The notes under the pieces: generated by a model
Database searches by the model: none
What the model was told of the DNA's origin: nothing
The model's input: only the letters and a program-made list of their open reading frames with translations
In this document: positions 51,276 to 61,984 of the stretch, in pieces
Layout of the letters: every line of letters begins with the position of its first letter
How positions within the stretch are numbered: position 1 is the first letter of the stretch
Source of the DNA: Limimaricola cinnabarinus LL-001
GTDB taxonomy: Bacteria; Pseudomonadota; Alphaproteobacteria; Rhodobacterales; Rhodobacteraceae
Assembly: GCF_000466965.1 (NCBI RefSeq)
Contig: NZ_BATB01000001.1
Location: 1 to 64,000 of the forward strand
Direction of reading: 5' to 3'
DNA length: 64,000 nucleotides
Translations under genes and position numbers: made by a program

Positions 51276-51310
51276 CCGGGATGGCAGGCGGTCCCTGCCC
51301 GCCATCCCGG
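51276..51310. terminator. Hairpin between convergent genes
   Basis: CCGGGATGGC (51276-51285) and GCCATCCCGG (51301-51310) form a perfect 10-bp stem, with an inner GGC/GCC pairing in the loop. It lies between the protease-like gene and the convergent ThDP-enzyme gene. There is no T-run. Confidence 0.6.
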
Positions 51311-51330
51311 GTCGTAGATCAGGCCAGGAT

Positions 51331-52926
51331 TCAGGTCAGGCCCGGCGTGAGCCGGATCAGCGTCGGCCCGTCGGCGGCAAGCGCGCGCTCGAGCGCCGGC
51401 GCGATCGCGTCGAGGCTTTCGGGCGTCTCTGCCTCCGCCCCCCAAGCCCGGGCCAGCGCGCAAAAATCGGGGTTGCGCTGATGCACCGCGCGCGGCGCGA
51501 TCTGAGCTGCGACCATGCTGGCCTCGATCTCGCCCAACCGCTCATTGTCCCACACCACGAGCGGCAGCGACAGGCCCAGCTCGACCGCCGTGCCCAGCTC
51601 CTGAATCGTGTATTGCACGCCGTAATCCCCGGCGAGCGCTACCACCGGCACCTCAGGGCGGCCCACCGCCGCGCCGATCGCGGCGGGCAGCGCGTAGCCC
51701 AGCGTGCCAAAGCCAGAAGGGTGATGCCACAGCCCCGGCGCGGATGCGGGCCAAGCTTCGACCGCCGCATAGGCGATCTGGGTCATGTCCGAGAACACCA
51801 TCGCCTCCGGCGGCAGCGCCTCGCGCAGCGCGCCGATCACCGCCAGCAGCCCCGGCCTGTCGGCGTCGATCTCGGCGAACCAGCGTCGCCGCGCGGCGTC
51901 GATCCGGTCGGGCTGCCAGTCCGAAGCGGCGGCCCCCTGCCCCAGCGCCGCGCCGATCATCGCCAGCCCCGCCGCTGCATCACCGGCAAGCCGCAGCTCG
52001 GACCGGGTGTCGGCGGCGAGGATCGCGGGATCAATGTCGAGCCGGATCACCCGCGCATGGTCGTCGAAGCCGGGCGTCTCGCGCCACAGATCCGTCTCGG
52101 ACAGCGCGCAGCCCGCCACCAGCACCACATCGGCGCGGGCGATCTCGCGGGCGCTGTCGGGCCGGGCAAGAAAACTGCCGAAATGTAGCGGATCGCCCGG
52201 TGCGATGACGCCGCGCCCGGCGCTGGTCACGAAGCTCGCGGCCCCGAGCCGGGCCGCCAGAGCGCGCGCCTCGGGCGCAGCCCCCCTGGTGCCGCCCCCG
52301 AGGATCAGCAGCGGCCGGCGCGCCTCGGCCAGAAGCCGCGCCGCACGGGTGACGATACCGGGATCGGGGCGGCCGGGCGGCTGGGGCCGCACGGCGGGAG
52401 GGGCGGCGGGCGCGGCCGCCTCGAGCAGTGGGATCGGAACCTGCATATGCGCAGGCCGCGGGCGGCGCTCGGCAAAGCCAGCGAAGGCGCGATCGAGCAG
52501 CGCATAGGCGTGATCGGCGTCGCGCGCCTCCTCGGACCACGCGGTGACGGCGGCGGCAGCGGCGCGCTGGTCGCGCATCTCGTGCAGGCGGTGATCGGGC
52601 GGGCCGCCATTCGGAAGACAGGAGGAGAGCGCCAACACCGCGACGCTGTCGGACCAACTCTGGCCCAGCGGCGTCATCAGGTTGCACAGCCCCGGCCCCG
52701 AGATCACGCAGGCCACGCCGGGCCACCCGGTCGCGCGCGCATAGCCGTCGGCCATGAAGCCCGCGCCCTGTTCGTGGCGCGCCAGCACATGGCGCAGCCC
52801 CGCCTCATCGAGACCGCGATAGATCTCCTGGTTGTGGACGCCGGGGATGCCGAACACCACCTCGACGCCGCGCGCGGCCAGCGCATGGGCCAGCTGCACT
52901 CCAAGAGGGCGTCGGTCTTGCGGCAT
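51331..52926 (-). CDS. ThDP-dependent enzyme, acetolactate synthase/AruI-like, 531 aa
   Basis: A thiamine-diphosphate enzyme with the three domains of the acetolactate-synthase superfamily. The activating Glu is in VLARHEQGAGFMADGYAR, and the ThDP motif near the C-terminus reads ALAGDYGVQYTIQEL ending in VVWDN. The GDY variant and the stretch GEIEASMVAAQIAPRAV resemble 5-guanidino-2-oxopentanoate decarboxylases, though the substrate is not proven. The ATG overlaps the trkH stop (TGATG), so the two are cotranscribed. Catabolism of a 2-oxo acid is the most likely role. Confidence 0.75.
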   Translation of the reverse strand: MPQDRRPLGVQLAHALAARGVEVVFGIPGVHNQEIYRGLDEAGLRHVLARHEQGAGFMADGYARATGWPGVACVISGPGLCNLMTPLGQSWSDSVAVLALSSCLPNGGPPDHRLHEMRDQRAAAAAVTAWSEEARDADHAYALLDRAFAGFAERRPRPAHMQVPIPLLEAAAPAAPPAVRPQPPGRPDPGIVTRAARLLAEARRPLLILGGGTRGAAPEARALAARLGAASFVTSAGRGVIAPGDPLHFGSFLARPDSAREIARADVVLVAGCALSETDLWRETPGFDDHARVIRLDIDPAILAADTRSELRLAGDAAAGLAMIGAALGQGAAASDWQPDRIDAARRRWFAEIDADRPGLLAVIGALREALPPEAMVFSDMTQIAYAAVEAWPASAPGLWHHPSGFGTLGYALPAAIGAAVGRPEVPVVALAGDYGVQYTIQELGTAVELGLSLPLVVWDNERLGEIEASMVAAQIAPRAVHQRNPDFCALARAWGAEAETPESLDAIAPALERALAADGPTLIRLTPGLT

Positions 52927-54374
52927 CACGATCTCCAGAACTCGCGGGTGACGACCACCAGCACCACCAGAAGCTCGAGCCGTCCGATGAACATGGCGAT
53001 GGTGAGGATCCACTTGGACACATCCGGCAGCGGCTGGAAGTTGCCCGCCGGGCCGATGATCGGCCCCAGCCCCGGCCCCACATTGGCGATGGAGGTCGCG
53101 GCCCCTGACACGCTGGTGATGAAGTCGAGACCGGTCAGCGACAGCAGCACCGAGGTGATGCCGATCGAAACGATGAACACCACGAAGAAGGACATCACCG
53201 AGGACAGCACGTCCGGCGGCACCGGCCGCCCGTCATAGCGCGGCATGAAGACACCGTGCGGCTGGTGGATCTTGCGGATCTGCGCCGCGATCGAGGCGAA
53301 GAGGATCTGGTAGCGGAAGATCTTGACCGAACAGGCGGTCGAGCCGGCGCAGCCGCCGATCAGCCCGATGAAGAAGAACATCGCCACTGGGAACGGGCCC
53401 CATGTCATGTAGTCGGCGCTGGCATAGCCGGTGCCCGACATGATCGAGACCACGTTGAACAGCGATTCGCGGAACGCGACCTCGCTGAAGCCATGGGTAT
53501 AGTCGGCCAACGACAGCGCGATCAGCAGCACGCAGACGAGGATCGTCAGGAAGAAGTCGCGCACCTGCGTGTCGCGCAGCAGGGGCCGCGCCTGACCGGC
53601 GGCGAGCTGCACGTAGCGCACGAAGGGGAGGGCCGCGAGAAACATGAAGACCGTGCCGACGTAATGCGCGCCCGCGCCATAGGCCGCGAAGGAGGCGTCG
53701 GTGGTGGCGAAGCCGCCCGTCGAAATCGTGGTCATCGCGTGCACCACCGCGTCGAAGGGCTCCATGCCGGTGGTGATGTAGGCGAGGATGCAGGCCAGCG
53801 TCAGCCCGACATAGATCACCGAGATGCCGCTCGCGATCTCGGCGGCGCGGGGCAGGATCTTGCCCATGGTCTCGAAGGCTTCGGAGCGGAACACCTGCAT
53901 GCCGCCCACCTTGAGTTCGGGCAGGAACACCATGGCAACGACGATGATGCCGATGCCGCCCAGCCATTGCAGGATGCCGCGCCATAGCAGGATGCCTTGC
54001 GGCAGATCGTCGAGACCTGTGAGCACGGTGCCGCCGGTGGTCGTGATCCCCGACATCGCCTCGAACACCGCGTCGGTGACGCTGCTGTCGGTGGCGCCGA
54101 GGATGAAGGGCAAGGCCCCGAAGCTCGGCAGCGAGATCCACACCGAGGCGGTCACCAGAAAGGTCTGGCGCAAGGTGAGCTTGGGCTTCACCCCGTTGTG
54201 GCACGACAGCGCCGTCAGAAGGCCGGTGAGCAGCGTCAGTACGGCGCTTTGGAGAAACACCGGCCAATGGCCGTTGCGTGCCCCGATATCGGCCAGCATC
54301 GGACCCAGCATGGTCAGACCCAGCACCGACAACAGAAGGCCGTTCACATATCCGACGGGGCGCAGGTCGATCAT
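52926..54374 (-). CDS. trkH: TrkH-family potassium uptake protein, 482 aa
   Basis: Potassium-translocating membrane subunit of the Trk system. It has about twelve hydrophobic segments arranged as four M1-P-M2 repeats, with pore glycines in FEAMSGITTTGGTVLTGLD, HAMTTISTGGFATTD and the final GAATSIANVGPGLG. The length fits TrkH. It is followed by a one-base overlap with the ThDP-enzyme gene. The cytoplasmic TrkA partner is not in the window. Confidence 0.93.
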   Translation of the reverse strand: MIDLRPVGYVNGLLLSVLGLTMLGPMLADIGARNGHWPVFLQSAVLTLLTGLLTALSCHNGVKPKLTLRQTFLVTASVWISLPSFGALPFILGATDSSVTDAVFEAMSGITTTGGTVLTGLDDLPQGILLWRGILQWLGGIGIIVVAMVFLPELKVGGMQVFRSEAFETMGKILPRAAEIASGISVIYVGLTLACILAYITTGMEPFDAVVHAMTTISTGGFATTDASFAAYGAGAHYVGTVFMFLAALPFVRYVQLAAGQARPLLRDTQVRDFFLTILVCVLLIALSLADYTHGFSEVAFRESLFNVVSIMSGTGYASADYMTWGPFPVAMFFFIGLIGGCAGSTACSVKIFRYQILFASIAAQIRKIHQPHGVFMPRYDGRPVPPDVLSSVMSFFVVFIVSIGITSVLLSLTGLDFITSVSGAATSIANVGPGLGPIIGPAGNFQPLPDVSKWILTIAMFIGRLELLVVLVVVTREFWRS

Positions 54375-54472
54375 GCCGGAGCGTTGTCCCAGCCCCCTTG
54401 CCCTGTCAAGCGAAGGGCGCGGGCACGCTGCGGAACGTGGCGCGCCTGCCGCGGCGGCGGCAGCGCGCGGCT

Positions 54473-55591
<1,119 letters not shown>

Positions 55592-55686
55592 GAGGGATAT
55601 CCTCCGGTCGGTCGACCCCCACCATATAGGAGGTCTGCGAGTGATGTTCAGGCCTGCCGCGATCTGCCCGGTCCGGTTTTCCGAAC

Positions 55687-56861
55687 TCAGATGGCCGCGA
55701 TTGCGTGTCTCAGATCCTCGATCAGATCCTCGGCATCCTCGAGCCCGACAGACAACCGGATCAGGCCCGGTGTGATTCCAAGTGCCGCTTTTTGTGACTC
55801 CGGCAACCTTTGATGCGTGGTCGATGCCGGATGGGTCGCGATTGACTTGGCATCCCCAAGGTTGTTCGAAATGATCACGATGTCGAGAAAATTCAGAAGC
55901 TTGAATGCAGCTTCTCGCGAACCTGCGTCGAAAACGACGACAGTGCCGCCGGCGCCATCTGCCGCTCGACGAGGTCGTGCTGCGGATGGGTGGGCAGACC
56001 GGGGTAGATCACCTGGGCCAGTTTGCTTTCCTGCGACAGGGCCTGAGCCACGCGCCCGGCGCTTTCGGTCTGCGCGCGCACACGAAGCTCGATGGTCTCC
56101 AGCCCCTTGAGCATGAGCCATGCGCTGAAGGGCGAAAGCGAGCCGCCGGTGTGCTTCATGTAGGGCTCGACCACGCCGCGGATGTGCTCCTCGGTGCCGA
56201 GGATCACGCCGCCCAGCGCCCGGCCCTGACCGTCGATATGCTTGGTGGCCGAATAGACGACGACATCGGCGCCCTGGGCGATCGCCTCCGAATAGACCGG
56301 CGTGGCGAAGACGTTGTCGCAGACCACCTTGGCGCCGACGGCGTGGGCCAGCTCGGACACCGCGGCGATGTCGACCACCTCGAGCGCCGGGTTCGAGACG
56401 CTCTCGAAGAACACCGCCGCCGTGTCGGGGCGGATCGCGGCGCGCCACTCGTCGAGGTTCTTGCCGTCGACGAAGCTCACCTCGACGCCGTAGCGCGGCA
56501 GGATCTCCTCTAGGATGTAGAGGCACGAGCCGAACAGCGCCCGGCTCGACACGACATGGTCGCCCGCCTTGAGCATGGAGGTCAGAGCGCCGTTGACGGC
56601 GGCCATGCCGGAGGCGCAGGCGAAGGCGGCCTCGGCCCCTTCGAGCGAGGCCAGCCGGTCCTCGAACATCTTGACCGTCGGGTTGCCGTAGCGGGCATAG
56701 ATGAACTCGTCGCCCTCGATCTTGACGAAACGCTGCTCGGCGGCCTCGGCACTGTCATAGACGAAGCCCTGCGTCATGAAGATCGCCTCGCTCACCTCGC
56801 CATACTGGCTGCGGCGGGTGCCGGCGTGAACCGCGCGGGTGCGTTTGCGATATTCGGTCAT
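55687..56861 (-). CDS. metZ: O-succinylhomoserine sulfhydrylase, frameshifted
   Basis: A PLP enzyme that makes homocysteine from O-succinyl- or O-acetylhomoserine and sulfide. The PLP Lys is K207 in VVYSATKHIDGQGRALGG, and the N-terminal TRAVHAGTRRSQYGEVSEAI is typical of MetZ. The frame is lost after LVERQMA at about 55949-55956; GGTVVVFDAGSREAAFKLLN and the C-terminal RLSVGLEDAEDLIEDL follow in another frame. With one base added the protein has 391 residues. The ATG at 56861 has GGAGG upstream and is chosen over a longer frame. A GC-rich leader hairpin lies just upstream. Confidence 0.9.
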
Positions 56862-56886
56862 GTGATGGCCTCCGGGCCGAGTTGTT

Positions 56887-56929
56887 CCGGGGCGGCACGG
56901 TCGGTCGCGGCACAGAGGCCGCGCCCCGG
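56887..56929 (-). promoter_or_regulatory. Structured leader upstream of metZ
   Basis: CCGGGGCG (56887-56894) and its complement CGCCCCGG (56922-56929) enclose a second, partly competing stem GCGGC/GCCGC (56907-56911, 56918-56922). The element ends about 25 bases before the metZ start codon. It could be a regulatory leader, since methionine genes often have one, but it does not match the SAM-II consensus as I know it. Confidence 0.35.
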
Positions 56930-57094
56930 TCCGGACGCCGCTGTCTGACGTCGCGATAGCTGCCGGCCCGGTCCCGGTCAAGCGTGGCACCGGCGCGGCC
57001 CGTTCCGCCCCCGACCGGTCCCGCCTGCCCTGCCCGCTTGCATCCGCCGCGTGGCCTGCCAGTCTTGCCGGATCACCGCAGGAGGATCCTCGCC

Positions 57095-57796
57095 ATGCCC
57101 GACCCCATCGATCTGCATTACTGGCCCACCCCGAACGGCTGGAAGGTGTCGATCGCGCTCGAGGAGATGGGCCTGCCCTACGCGGTGCATCTGGTGGACA
57201 TCGGCGCGGGCGATCAGCGCCGCCCCGAATTCCTTGCGCTGTCGCCCAACGGCCGGATGCCCGCGATCACCGATCCTGACGGCCCCGACGGCGCGCCGGT
57301 CTCGATCTTCGAAAGCGGTGCGATCCTGCAATATCTCGCGCGCAAGACCGGCCGTTTCTGCGGCGCGACCGAAAGGGCGCGCATCGCGGTTGACCAGTGG
57401 CTGATGTGGCAGATGGGCGGGCTGGGGCCGATGGCCGGACAGGCGCATCATTTCCTGCACTACGCGCCGAACCTGACCCCGCCGCAGGACATCGCCTATG
57501 CCAAGGACCGCTACAGGGGCGAGGCCGCGCGGCTTTACGGCGTGCTCGACCGGCAGCTCACCCGCGCCGAGTTCGTGGCGGGCGACGACTATACTATCGC
57601 CGACATGGCGGTGTTTCCGTGGGCCCGGCTCTGGGCGCGACAGGAGCAGAAGATCGAGGATTTCCCGCATATGGCGCGGTGGCTCGACACGCTGGAGGGC
57701 CGCCCGGCCACCGCGCGCGGCGTCGCGCTGCATCTCGACAGGAGGCAGGGCACGGCGGACCGCGACCAGCAAAGGCACATGTTCGGCCAGCGTTAG
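57095..57796 (+). CDS. Glutathione S-transferase, 233 aa
   Basis: A cytoplasmic glutathione transferase. The N-terminal thioredoxin-like domain (IDLHYWPTPNGWKVSIALEE) has the NGWKV pattern and the glutathione-contacting FESGAILQYLARKTG. The C-terminal helical domain has FVAGDDYTIADMAVFPWARL. It resembles the Nu class (YfcG/YghU-like), though the class is not certain. A strong AGGAGG precedes the ATG at 57095. Confidence 0.9.
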   Translation: MPDPIDLHYWPTPNGWKVSIALEEMGLPYAVHLVDIGAGDQRRPEFLALSPNGRMPAITDPDGPDGAPVSIFESGAILQYLARKTGRFCGATERARIAVDQWLMWQMGGLGPMAGQAHHFLHYAPNLTPPQDIAYAKDRYRGEAARLYGVLDRQLTRAEFVAGDDYTIADMAVFPWARLWARQEQKIEDFPHMARWLDTLEGRPATARGVALHLDRRQGTADRDQQRHMFGQR

Positions 57797-57865
57797 GAAA
57801 CGACCCCGGCGGCCCCGCGCATGCGCCGGGCCACCTTGTGCCTCAGAGACTCGAAATCCGAGGGG

Positions 57866-58465
57866 CTATTTCTCGGGCTCGATCATGTAGCACTGCAAGG
57901 CCGCGATCTGCAGCCACAGGAACACAAAGAGCGCCGCCGGAAAGGCGAAGGTCTCGAGCTTGACCCAAAGCTCCTCGGACTGGGTGCGCCAGATGATCTC
58001 GTTGGCCACGGCGAGGGCTGCGAACATCATCGCGAGTCGACGGGTGAGCAGCAGCCAGCCCTCATGGCGCATCGGCAGCGCCTCGCCCATCACCCATTCG
58101 AGCCAGCTCTTTCGCAGCAAGAGCCCGGTCGCGAGGATCACGGCGAAGAGGCCATAGACGATGGTGGTCTTCATCATGAAGAACCGCTCGTCGTTGAACC
58201 ACGCGGTGAGGCCGCCGAAGAAGATCACCATGAAGGCGGTGAAGATCTGCATCCGGCTCAGCGCCCCGGTGAGCACCCAGAGCGCACCCATGGCGGCGAG
58301 CAGGATCGGGATGAAGATCAGCGTGGCGAGGATGAAGCCCGAATATTCCGTTCCCGCGATCACGAAGCTGTCGTCCTTGATCCTGAGATAGACAAGGAAG
58401 AAGGCCAGCGTCGGTCCCAGTTCCAAAGCCTGCTTGAGCCAAGGGCTGATGTTGCGTTGCGCCAT
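57866..58465 (-). CDS. yciB: Inner membrane septation protein, YciB/IspZ family, 199 aa
   Basis: An inner-membrane protein with five or six hydrophobic segments. The opening LKQALELGPTLAFFLVYLR and the stretch FFMMKTTIVYGLFAVIL followed by LLRKSWLEWVMGEALPM are characteristic of YciB (also called IspZ or septation protein A). YciB is linked to cell-envelope synthesis at the division site. The length is normal. It is divergent from the MgtC-type gene. Confidence 0.92.
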   Translation of the reverse strand: MAQRNISPWLKQALELGPTLAFFLVYLRIKDDSFVIAGTEYSGFILATLIFIPILLAAMGALWVLTGALSRMQIFTAFMVIFFGGLTAWFNDERFFMMKTTIVYGLFAVILATGLLLRKSWLEWVMGEALPMRHEGWLLLTRRLAMMFAALAVANEIIWRTQSEELWVKLETFAFPAALFVFLWLQIAALQCYMIEPEK

Positions 58466-58621
58466 TTCCGGTCTCCCCTATGGGCGCACCGCGCCCGCTG
58501 TCGGGCCTGACATACGCGTTACACCCCCTTTGGACCAGTCCCCGGCGGCTTGGCACCGGGCCGGGAACACGGCGCGGTGATGCGCCGTTGTCACGCAAAC
58601 GACCAAGGGAGACCCCGATCC

Positions 58622-59107
58622 ATGCTCGAAGCGCTGCAAGCCGATCTCGCCACCGGGTTTCGCTCCACCGGCCCGTGGGTCGCGGCGATGCGGCTCATGG
58701 CGGCGATCGTGCTGACCGGGATCATCGGGATCGAGCGCGAATGGCGAGGCAAGCCCGCGGGACTGCGTACCCATATCCTCGTGGGGCTCGCCGCCGCGCT
58801 CTTCGTGATGCTGGGCCAGGAGGTCACGCAGCTCGATTTCGGCGGCACCGACGACAAGCGGATCGACCCCTTGCGCCTGATCGAGGCGGTGACCTCGGGC
58901 GTGGCCTTCCTCGCGGCGGGCATCATCTTCACCTCCAAGGGCGAGGTGCGCAACATCACCACCGGCGCGTCGCTCTGGCTCGCGGGGGCCGTGGGTCTGG
59001 GCTGCGGCGCGGGGCAGATCCCGCTTGCCGCAATGGCCAGCGTGATGGTGGTCGTGGTGTTGATGCTGCTGCGCGAGGTCGAGCGTCTGCTCGGCTGGCA
59101 CGACTAG
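58622..59107 (+). CDS. MgtC/SapB-family membrane protein, 161 aa
   Basis: A short MgtC-family membrane protein with four hydrophobic segments. The family pattern IIGIEREWRGKPAGLRTHILVG with VTSGVAFLAAGIIF and TTGASLWLAGAVGLGCGAG is clear. It lacks the C-terminal ACT-like domain of virulence MgtC, so a housekeeping or cation-homeostasis role is more likely. The start at 58622 fits the family. It ends four bases into the convergent ftsY. Confidence 0.88.
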   Translation: MLEALQADLATGFRSTGPWVAAMRLMAAIVLTGIIGIEREWRGKPAGLRTHILVGLAAALFVMLGQEVTQLDFGGTDDKRIDPLRLIEAVTSGVAFLAAGIIFTSKGEVRNITTGASLWLAGAVGLGCGAGQIPLAAMASVMVVVVLMLLREVERLLGWHD

Positions 59108-60381
59108 GCCAGCTCTCCTTCCGCGCCCGTCAGCGCGCGGGCGAACTCCTCGGGGTCGAAGGGCGCGAGATCGTCGATCTGTTCGCCCACGCCGATGGCA
59201 TGGATCGGCAGGCCGAAGCGGTCCGCCAGCGCCACCAGCACGCCGCCGCGCGCGGTGCCGTCGAGCTTGGTCATCACGAGGCCCGACACGTCGGCGATGT
59301 TGCGGAAGATCTCGACCTGGCTCAGCGCGTTCTGCCCCGTGGTGGCATCGAGCACGAGAAGCGTGTTGTGCGGCGCATCCGGGTCCTTCTTGCGGATCAC
59401 CCGGACGATCTTCGACAGCTCCTCCATGAGATCCTGCCGGTTCTGCAACCGTCCGGCGGTGTCGATGAGCAGCAGATCCGCGCCATCGGCCTGCGCCTTC
59501 GTCATGGCGTCATAGGCGAGGCTCGCGGGGTCGGTGCCCTGCGGTGCGGTCATCACCGGCACGCCGGCGCGGTCGCCCCAGATCTGCAGCTGTTCGACGG
59601 CCGCCGCGCGGAAGGTGTCGCCCGCGGCGATCACCACCGACTTGCCGGCCTCGCGGAACTGGGAGGCGAGCTTGCCGATGGTGGTGGTCTTGCCCGAGCC
59701 GTTGACGCCGACGACCAGCACCACCTGCGGCGTCTTGGCATAGATCGGCATGGGCCGGGCGACCGGCTCCATGATGCGGGAAATCTCGCCTGCGAGCAGG
59801 TCCTTGATCTCGGGCACCGAGAGTTTGCGGCCCATGCGCCCCTCGGCGATGTTGGCAGTGACGCGCAGCGCCGTCTCGACGCCCATGTCGGACTGGATCA
59901 ACAGCTCTTCGAGCCGCTCGAGCATGGCGTCGTCAAGCTCGCGGCGCGGTGCGGTATCGCCGCCTCTGCCGAACAGGCGGCCGATCAGGCCGGGCTTCTG
60001 CGCGGCGGGTTCGGGTGCCGGTTCGGGATCGCGCTCCTCGCGCACCGGTGGCGCGGTGGGCGTCACCGGTGCGGCGGGCATGCCGGGGGTCACCGGGGGC
60101 GAGACAGGCGGCACGGCGTCAGGCGTGGCGGGACGCGGGCCTGCGGGGGCGCTGGGCTCGGGGCGCCGCTCGGGTTCGGGTTTGGATTCGGGGGCGGGCT
60201 GCGGCTCCGGAGCGGAGGGCGCAGGATTTGGTTCGGGGATCGGCTCGGCAGTCGGTTCGGGCGCGGCGGTCTCCTGCGGCGCGGCGCTGTCGGCCCCCTC
60301 CTCGACGATCTCCTCGAGCCCGCGGTCGAGCTTGGACGACGAGGTGAAGAGTCGGTCTTTGAGTTTTCCGAAAAAGGACAT
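59104..60381 (-). CDS. ftsY: Signal recognition particle receptor FtsY, 425 aa
   Basis: Membrane-associated SRP GTPase that delivers ribosomes to the translocon. The N-terminal A domain is a long acidic Pro/Glu-rich stretch (about residues 25-130). The N domain and G domain follow with GVNGSGKTTTIGKLA (P-loop), DTFRAAAVEQL, LLLIDTAGRLQNR and VMTKLDGTARGG. The start at 60381 gives the usual MSFFGKLKDRLF membrane-binding N-terminus. Confidence 0.96.
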   Translation of the reverse strand: MSFFGKLKDRLFTSSSKLDRGLEEIVEEGADSAAPQETAAPEPTAEPIPEPNPAPSAPEPQPAPESKPEPERRPEPSAPAGPRPATPDAVPPVSPPVTPGMPAAPVTPTAPPVREERDPEPAPEPAAQKPGLIGRLFGRGGDTAPRRELDDAMLERLEELLIQSDMGVETALRVTANIAEGRMGRKLSVPEIKDLLAGEISRIMEPVARPMPIYAKTPQVVLVVGVNGSGKTTTIGKLASQFREAGKSVVIAAGDTFRAAAVEQLQIWGDRAGVPVMTAPQGTDPASLAYDAMTKAQADGADLLLIDTAGRLQNRQDLMEELSKIVRVIRKKDPDAPHNTLLVLDATTGQNALSQVEIFRNIADVSGLVMTKLDGTARGGVLVALADRFGLPIHAIGVGEQIDDLAPFDPEEFARALTGAEGELA

Positions 60382-60498
60382 GCGCCGCCCGGTCCTGCTG
60401 TCTTTGATGTTACCTCCTTCACCTAACCCTTGCGAGGGATCTTGGAAAGGGAGGGGCGTCCGCGCAAGGATGCCCTGCCCACCGCCTTCGAGGTCGTC

Positions 60499-61542
60499 AT
60501 GCCGTTCGCCTTCGCCACCGCCACGCTGCTGCCGCTGCCGCTGATCGCGGCGGCGATGGTATGGGGCGGGATCTGGGCGCTGGTCGCGCCGCTGGCGCTG
60601 ACGCTTCTGGCGGCCACGCTCGACGAGATCGGCGCGCGGCTCGCGCCGCCGCGCCCGGGGGCGGAGTTCCCGGTTTCGGGCGCGCTCTCGACGGCGATCG
60701 GGTGGGCGCATTTCGCGGTGCTGGCGGGGGCTGTCTGGGCGCTGGCGGGCGGCTGGCTCGGAGCATTGGAAAAGGCCGCGGTCTTCGCCGCCGCCGGGCT
60801 CTGGCTCGGTCAGGTGGGCAACGCCAACGCGCATGAGTTGATCCACCGCTCCGCGCGAGGGGCGCGCAGGCTCGGGGTCGCGGTCTATGTCTCGTTGTTG
60901 TTCGGGCATCATGCCTCGGCGCATCCGCTGGTGCATCATGTCCGGGTGGCGACCCGCGACGACCCGGCCACCGCGCGGCGCGGCGAAGGCTTCTGGCGCT
61001 ATGCGCCCCGCGCCTGGCGCGGCGGGTTCCGCGAGGGGTGGCGCGCCGAGACGGCGCGACGGCGCGCGGGCGCGCGCGGAACGCACCCTTACCGGATCTA
61101 TGCGAGCGGTGCGGCGCTGGCGCTCGGGGCTTCGCTGCTGCTGGCCGGTTGGGGCGGGGTCGCCGCGCATCTGGCTCTCGCCGGATTCGCGCAGATGCAG
61201 CTGCTGCTGTCGGACTACGTGCAGCACTACGGTCTGGAGCGGGCGCGGCGCGGCGATGGCCGCCCCGAACCGGTGGACGCGCGGCACAGCTGGAACAGTC
61301 CGCACCCGGTCTCCTCGTGGATGATGCTGAACGCGCCGCGCCATTCGGACCACCACGCACGCCCCTCCCGGCCCTACCCCGCGCTCGATCTGCCGCAGGC
61401 GGCACCGATGCTGCCGCGCAGCCTGCCGGTGATGGCCTGCCTCGCGCTGTGGCCCCGCGCATGGCGACGGGTGATGGACCCGCGCGTGGCGAAATGGCGC
61501 GCAGCGGAGCGGAAGGGGCTGGCGGCGGAGGTGGCGGAGTGA
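60499..61542 (+). CDS. AlkB-type alkane/fatty-acid hydroxylase, 347 aa
   Basis: A membrane-bound di-iron hydroxylase of the fatty acid desaturase superfamily, alkane 1-monooxygenase-like group. Histidine boxes are HELIH, HHASAHPLVHH and NAPRHSDHHARPSRPYP, and several hydrophobic segments surround them. It should hydroxylate alkyl chains using rubredoxin electrons; the substrate may be an alkane or another lipid. The ATG at 60499 is chosen because the membrane region follows it; an upstream TTG (60430) would add 23 residues. Confidence 0.85.
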   Translation: MPFAFATATLLPLPLIAAAMVWGGIWALVAPLALTLLAATLDEIGARLAPPRPGAEFPVSGALSTAIGWAHFAVLAGAVWALAGGWLGALEKAAVFAAAGLWLGQVGNANAHELIHRSARGARRLGVAVYVSLLFGHHASAHPLVHHVRVATRDDPATARRGEGFWRYAPRAWRGGFREGWRAETARRRAGARGTHPYRIYASGAALALGASLLLAGWGGVAAHLALAGFAQMQLLLSDYVQHYGLERARRGDGRPEPVDARHSWNSPHPVSSWMMLNAPRHSDHHARPSRPYPALDLPQAAPMLPRSLPVMACLALWPRAWRRVMDPRVAKWRAAERKGLAAEVAE

Positions 61543-61553
61543 GAGCGTGGGGC

Positions 61554-61976
61554 ATGACCCATTCCCTTCTCAGCGCGCCATTGGCCCTCGCCCTTCTGCT
61601 CTCACTGACCTTGGCCGCGCCCTTGGTCGCGCAGGAGCGCAGGCCGCTCGGGGCCGAGGAATTCCAGAACCGGGTCGAAGGCCGCACCCTGACCTATGAG
61701 AGCCAGGGCCAGCCCTATGGCAAGGAGCGTTACGGCCCCGACCGGCAGGTGACGTGGTCGTTCCTCGACGGGCGCTGTCTCGACGGAACGTGGTATCCCA
61801 ACGCGGGCGCGATCTGCTTTGCCTATGAGGACGGTACCGGCCCGGAATGCTGGCGCTTTTACGACGAGGGCGGGCGGCTCAGCGCCGAGTTCATCAACGA
61901 CCCCGCGACGCCGCAGCTCTACCAGACCGACGAGAGCACGGCGCCGCTGTCGTGCCAGCCCGAGGTCGGCGTCTAA
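61554..61976 (+). CDS. Hypothetical secreted protein, 140 aa
   Basis: Begins 12 bases after the AlkB-like gene with a signal peptide (residues 1-27, cleaved near LVAQ). The mature part has two Cys pairs possible (GRCLDGTWYPNAGAICFAYE, CWRFYDEGG) and a short C-terminal Cys. It is a small periplasmic protein of a family common in Rhodobacteraceae, but I cannot name it. It is likely cotranscribed with the hydroxylase and ends eight bases before the convergent xseA. Confidence 0.7.
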   Translation: MTHSLLSAPLALALLLSLTLAAPLVAQERRPLGAEEFQNRVEGRTLTYESQGQPYGKERYGPDRQVTWSFLDGRCLDGTWYPNAGAICFAYEDGTGPECWRFYDEGGRLSAEFINDPATPQLYQTDESTAPLSCQPEVGV

Positions 61977-61984
61977 ATGGGCGT

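Noticed and set aside
56862-56990. SAM-II riboswitch before metZ
   Set aside because: I looked for the conserved pseudoknot segments and did not find them; only a GC-rich nested hairpin remains, reported with low confidence.
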